Below, piece after piece: positions 61,667-64,000 of a DNA stretch of 64,000 nucleotides. The notes beneath the pieces are model-generated. The model ran no database searches, was not told the DNA's origin, and saw nothing but the letters and a program-made list of their open reading frames with translations. Source of the DNA: Sphagnum compactum (Eukaryota; Bryophyta; Sphagnopsida; Sphagnales); contig OZ234493.1 in the NCBI GenBank assembly GCA_965153455.1, positions 4,526,001-4,590,000 on the forward strand, read 5' to 3'. The translations under genes and the position numbers were made by a program. The first letter of the stretch is position 1. Each line of letters begins with the position of its first letter.

Positions 61667-61906
61667 AGGTCTGTCTCACATATTCTACCTTGAGTTGTGA
61701 TTCTCTCGAAGCACATATTGCAGTCTAGGTCTGTCTCACATCTTCTACCTTGAGTTGTGATTCTCTTGAAGCACATATTGCAATCTAGGTCTGTCTCACA
61801 TCTTCTACCTTGAGTTGTGCTTCTCTTGAAGCACATATTGCAATCTAGGTCTGTTTCACATCTTCTACCTTGAGTTGTGATTCTCTGCAAGCACATATTG
61901 CAGATT
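61667..61906. repeat. 60-bp tandem repeat, four copies
   Basis: Copies begin with AGGTCTGTCTCACAT at 61667, 61727, 61787 and 61847, then TTCTACCTTGAGTTGTG, TTCTCTTGAAGC and ACATATTGCA. Copies differ by only a few bases, so the array is young compared with others in the window. Because 60 is a multiple of three, one minus-strand frame stays open through the array and gives a 20-residue peptide repeat with CETDLDCN, but no gene context supports translation. Confidence 0.9.
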
Positions 61907-64000
61907 GCATGTGTGAAACTTTTAAACTTTGATTGCTCATCTGCTGATCCAGCAGTGAGTGCAGCTCATGTGAGAGATTGATTAGAGAGATATATGATTG
62001 AATTGAGGATTTAAATTTTTTTTTGACTGGTGGTGGAAGTCCTGATGTTTGATGTGATACATTCAGAAGAATAATATGAAGAAAGCAAAGATGAGCTCAA
62101 ACTGCATTTGCTTGCAAAGGTTCAATCCATAAACCAATAAATCTAGCTATGAAGGAAGGTAGGTTGTTTATTTTGTTTTGCTTTGTTTATACTTATGAGA
62201 TCCACCAAACTGGGATGCTTCAAATTGTGTTCTTGGTCTCTTTGGAAAGCTCTCAAGGAGGAGGGGTGCATCGGCTTGGTTTCATGGCGTTTGGACTTGT
62301 GGTGTAAAAGTTCTTGAATATTGAATGATTTCTTCACTGAAAATTAAATTAAATTAAATTTTAGCTGAAAATTTTGGAGGAATTGGACCAATGTATTTTG
62401 CAAGTAAGAACAATTCAGAAAGTCATGTGCAAAATAGAATTGGTCAAATGCAAATGATGCGGTACCTGTGTGTGAAGATTTCTCGTTGCTTAGTACATTT
62501 CTGTCCAACATTGATGAAATGAACAGACTAGGTCCATTCATAGGCTCCAATCTCGATACATTCTAAAGCTTTCCTCTCCTGTGCAGAAATGAAATTACCC
62601 AGTTATGTATTGCTGACCTGAAAGGCAATAAGCAAGTCTCGCACAACTCTATTTGTTTAATGATACAACAACCTAGAAGCAAACAACTATAGATAGATAG
62701 ATACATGGAGCCTGTATAAATCCTGGGAGTGAAAAATGGCTGCATTGTCACAATGACTGCTAAAAATGATCCTTTGCTAGGTAGATCGAGCAGATTGTGT
62801 GGCATGCTTTTCTTGGATCTTGATAATCCATGCATGACATGTGTTGAGAGGTTGCATCCTGACTTGATTTGTGAGTAGGTTGCACAAATTTTCCTTCTCG
62901 TTTCACAGCAATTTTTTGTTCAAAATATCCATTGTCTGATTCTGCAGGAATACATGTACGCTCAAAACATTGGAATTGCAAAAACACTGGCACATGGGTG
63001 CGAGGTTAGCTCAAAACAGTCAAAACTTGTTGAGGGTTTCCTATGGGGCTTTTTTGTGTAGAGAGTCTTAGTGACGGTGTTATTGGCTCTCTACTCTGGC
63101 AAAAGATCACTAGCTGCTTATGAAATTGAGTAAATGAATTTTGAAGAATTCGCCCTGTGCACCATATCTATTGCATGATCTAATCTTATGTTTGTAAGTG
63201 TTTTGAGCCTTATTCTAACACACTTGCATCCCCATGAAGGTGAATTTATAGGTTAGTGGGTCACGGAGATCGATTTTAAATAAGTTGTGTTTGACTTTGA
63301 TCATTGTATACGTTTGCCATCAGAACACTATTGGAGGTTTCGATAAGTAAATTCTAGTGTTTCCAGAATCCTATCATCAGTAGTGCTTGATGTAGAGTCT
63401 TTTAACCCTAGGTCTGCTGTAAGTTGCAAAAACATAACATGTTTGTAAGGATGGACCCTAAAGCAATTTAACATCATGTTCTTGACATTCCTTGTTCTAA
63501 TTTCAACAGTCTCCAGCCAACTACATACATACTATGTTAATTTTCATGTAGAAACACCACAAAATTGTAGAATAGATGCAGAAATGTTTCAATTATTTTA
63601 AGTAGAAAGCTATTGAAACTTTACTTGTGAGGAAATTGGAATATTTAAATCAATAGGTGATGTTGAAGCTTGAGTCCTCGGATTTGAATTAATCACAGAT
63701 TGTGTTTTTTGGGAAGCAAACAAAACTTGTCAAAGATTGCCAAAAACTTATCAAGTATCCCCACCACCCTATCAACATTGGTTTCATTAACTGTAAAGGA
63801 GGTATTGTTAACATATTGATGAAAGTGTTTAAGCTATGCTTGTTTTGGATCCAGTTCTTCTTTATCCATGGGCTTTACCTATATAGTAAAGCAATGATAA
63901 AGCAATGAGGCAAAATTTATCATGAACCAAACCTATGTAAATCATGAGGCATACAAATGGGGAGGGTTCTTATGCCTACTCCTCAATAGTGGGAGGGTTC
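61907..64000. other. Intergenic to window end
   Basis: Mixed composition, no recognised gene, RNA or element. A (TAGA)n run lies near 62691-62702, and an AAATT run at 62342-62360. The last 60 bases repeat GGGAGGGTTCT-like words twice. Confidence 0.35.

Noticed and set aside
1-64000. tRNA, rRNA, CRISPR or organelle-derived segments
   Set aside because: No cloverleaf with a GTTCRA-type T-arm, no rRNA words, no spaced identical repeats and no recognisable plastid or mitochondrial gene were seen.

Overview
The window is nuclear DNA of a land plant. The evidence is GT-AG introns, plant-specific families (a phytolongin), plant LTR retrotransposons and Helitrons, and telo-box motifs. The lineage is not resolved. 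Low gene density, very AT-rich intergenic DNA, heavily decayed transposons and an iron transporter with a long cytosolic helical segment make me lean towards a non-flowering plant (bryophyte, lycophyte or fern), but this is inference.

Three intact multi-exon genes are visible. A phytolongin (longin-domain membrane protein) is on the minus strand at 2.7-4.0 kb, with a CpG- and pyrimidine-rich leader up to about 5.1 kb. A vacuolar-iron-transporter (CCC1/VIT) protein is on the minus strand at 39.5-41.4 kb, with its leader up to about 42.2 kb. A class II (DNAJB/Sis1-type) J-domain co-chaperone is on the plus strand at 59.3-60.7 kb, with a probable non-coding first exon near 57.1 kb. A two-exon piece of a UBE2H-class ubiquitin-conjugating enzyme lies at 16.2-17.1 kb (minus). 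Its splice sites and frame are intact, but the flanking exons are not found.

The rest is repeat graveyard. 8.7-10.7 kb holds a decayed Helitron Pif1-like helicase followed by an AP-endonuclease-like domain (minus, Helentron layout), and 20.6-21.9 kb a decayed Helitron N-terminal region on the same strand. 10.9-15.9 kb starts with a Ty3/gypsy integrase end and continues as an unassigned coding-like block. 26.6-27.6 kb is a GC-richer island with a probable LTR edge. 31.9-34.0 kb holds a Ty1/copia pol remnant with a polypurine tract/LTR junction (minus). 34.5 kb has a possible CACTA-type MITE. 48.3-51.0 kb holds a Ty3/gypsy RT-RNaseH-integrase remnant (plus).

Many degenerate tandem arrays and foldbacks are present. 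They include TAGGTA-rich arrays (17.8, 36.1-37.1, 42.3-42.8 kb), a related CCTA-rich array at 55.2 kb, a 60-bp four-copy array at 61.7 kb, an interspersed family rich in GCCAGATTT (5.3, 42.9, 44.2-44.7, 45.4 kb) and a foldback at 7.1-7.4 kb. The three genes look unrelated in function (membrane traffic, iron transport, protein folding). I see no operon-like or clustered pathway, and no tRNA, rRNA or CRISPR.
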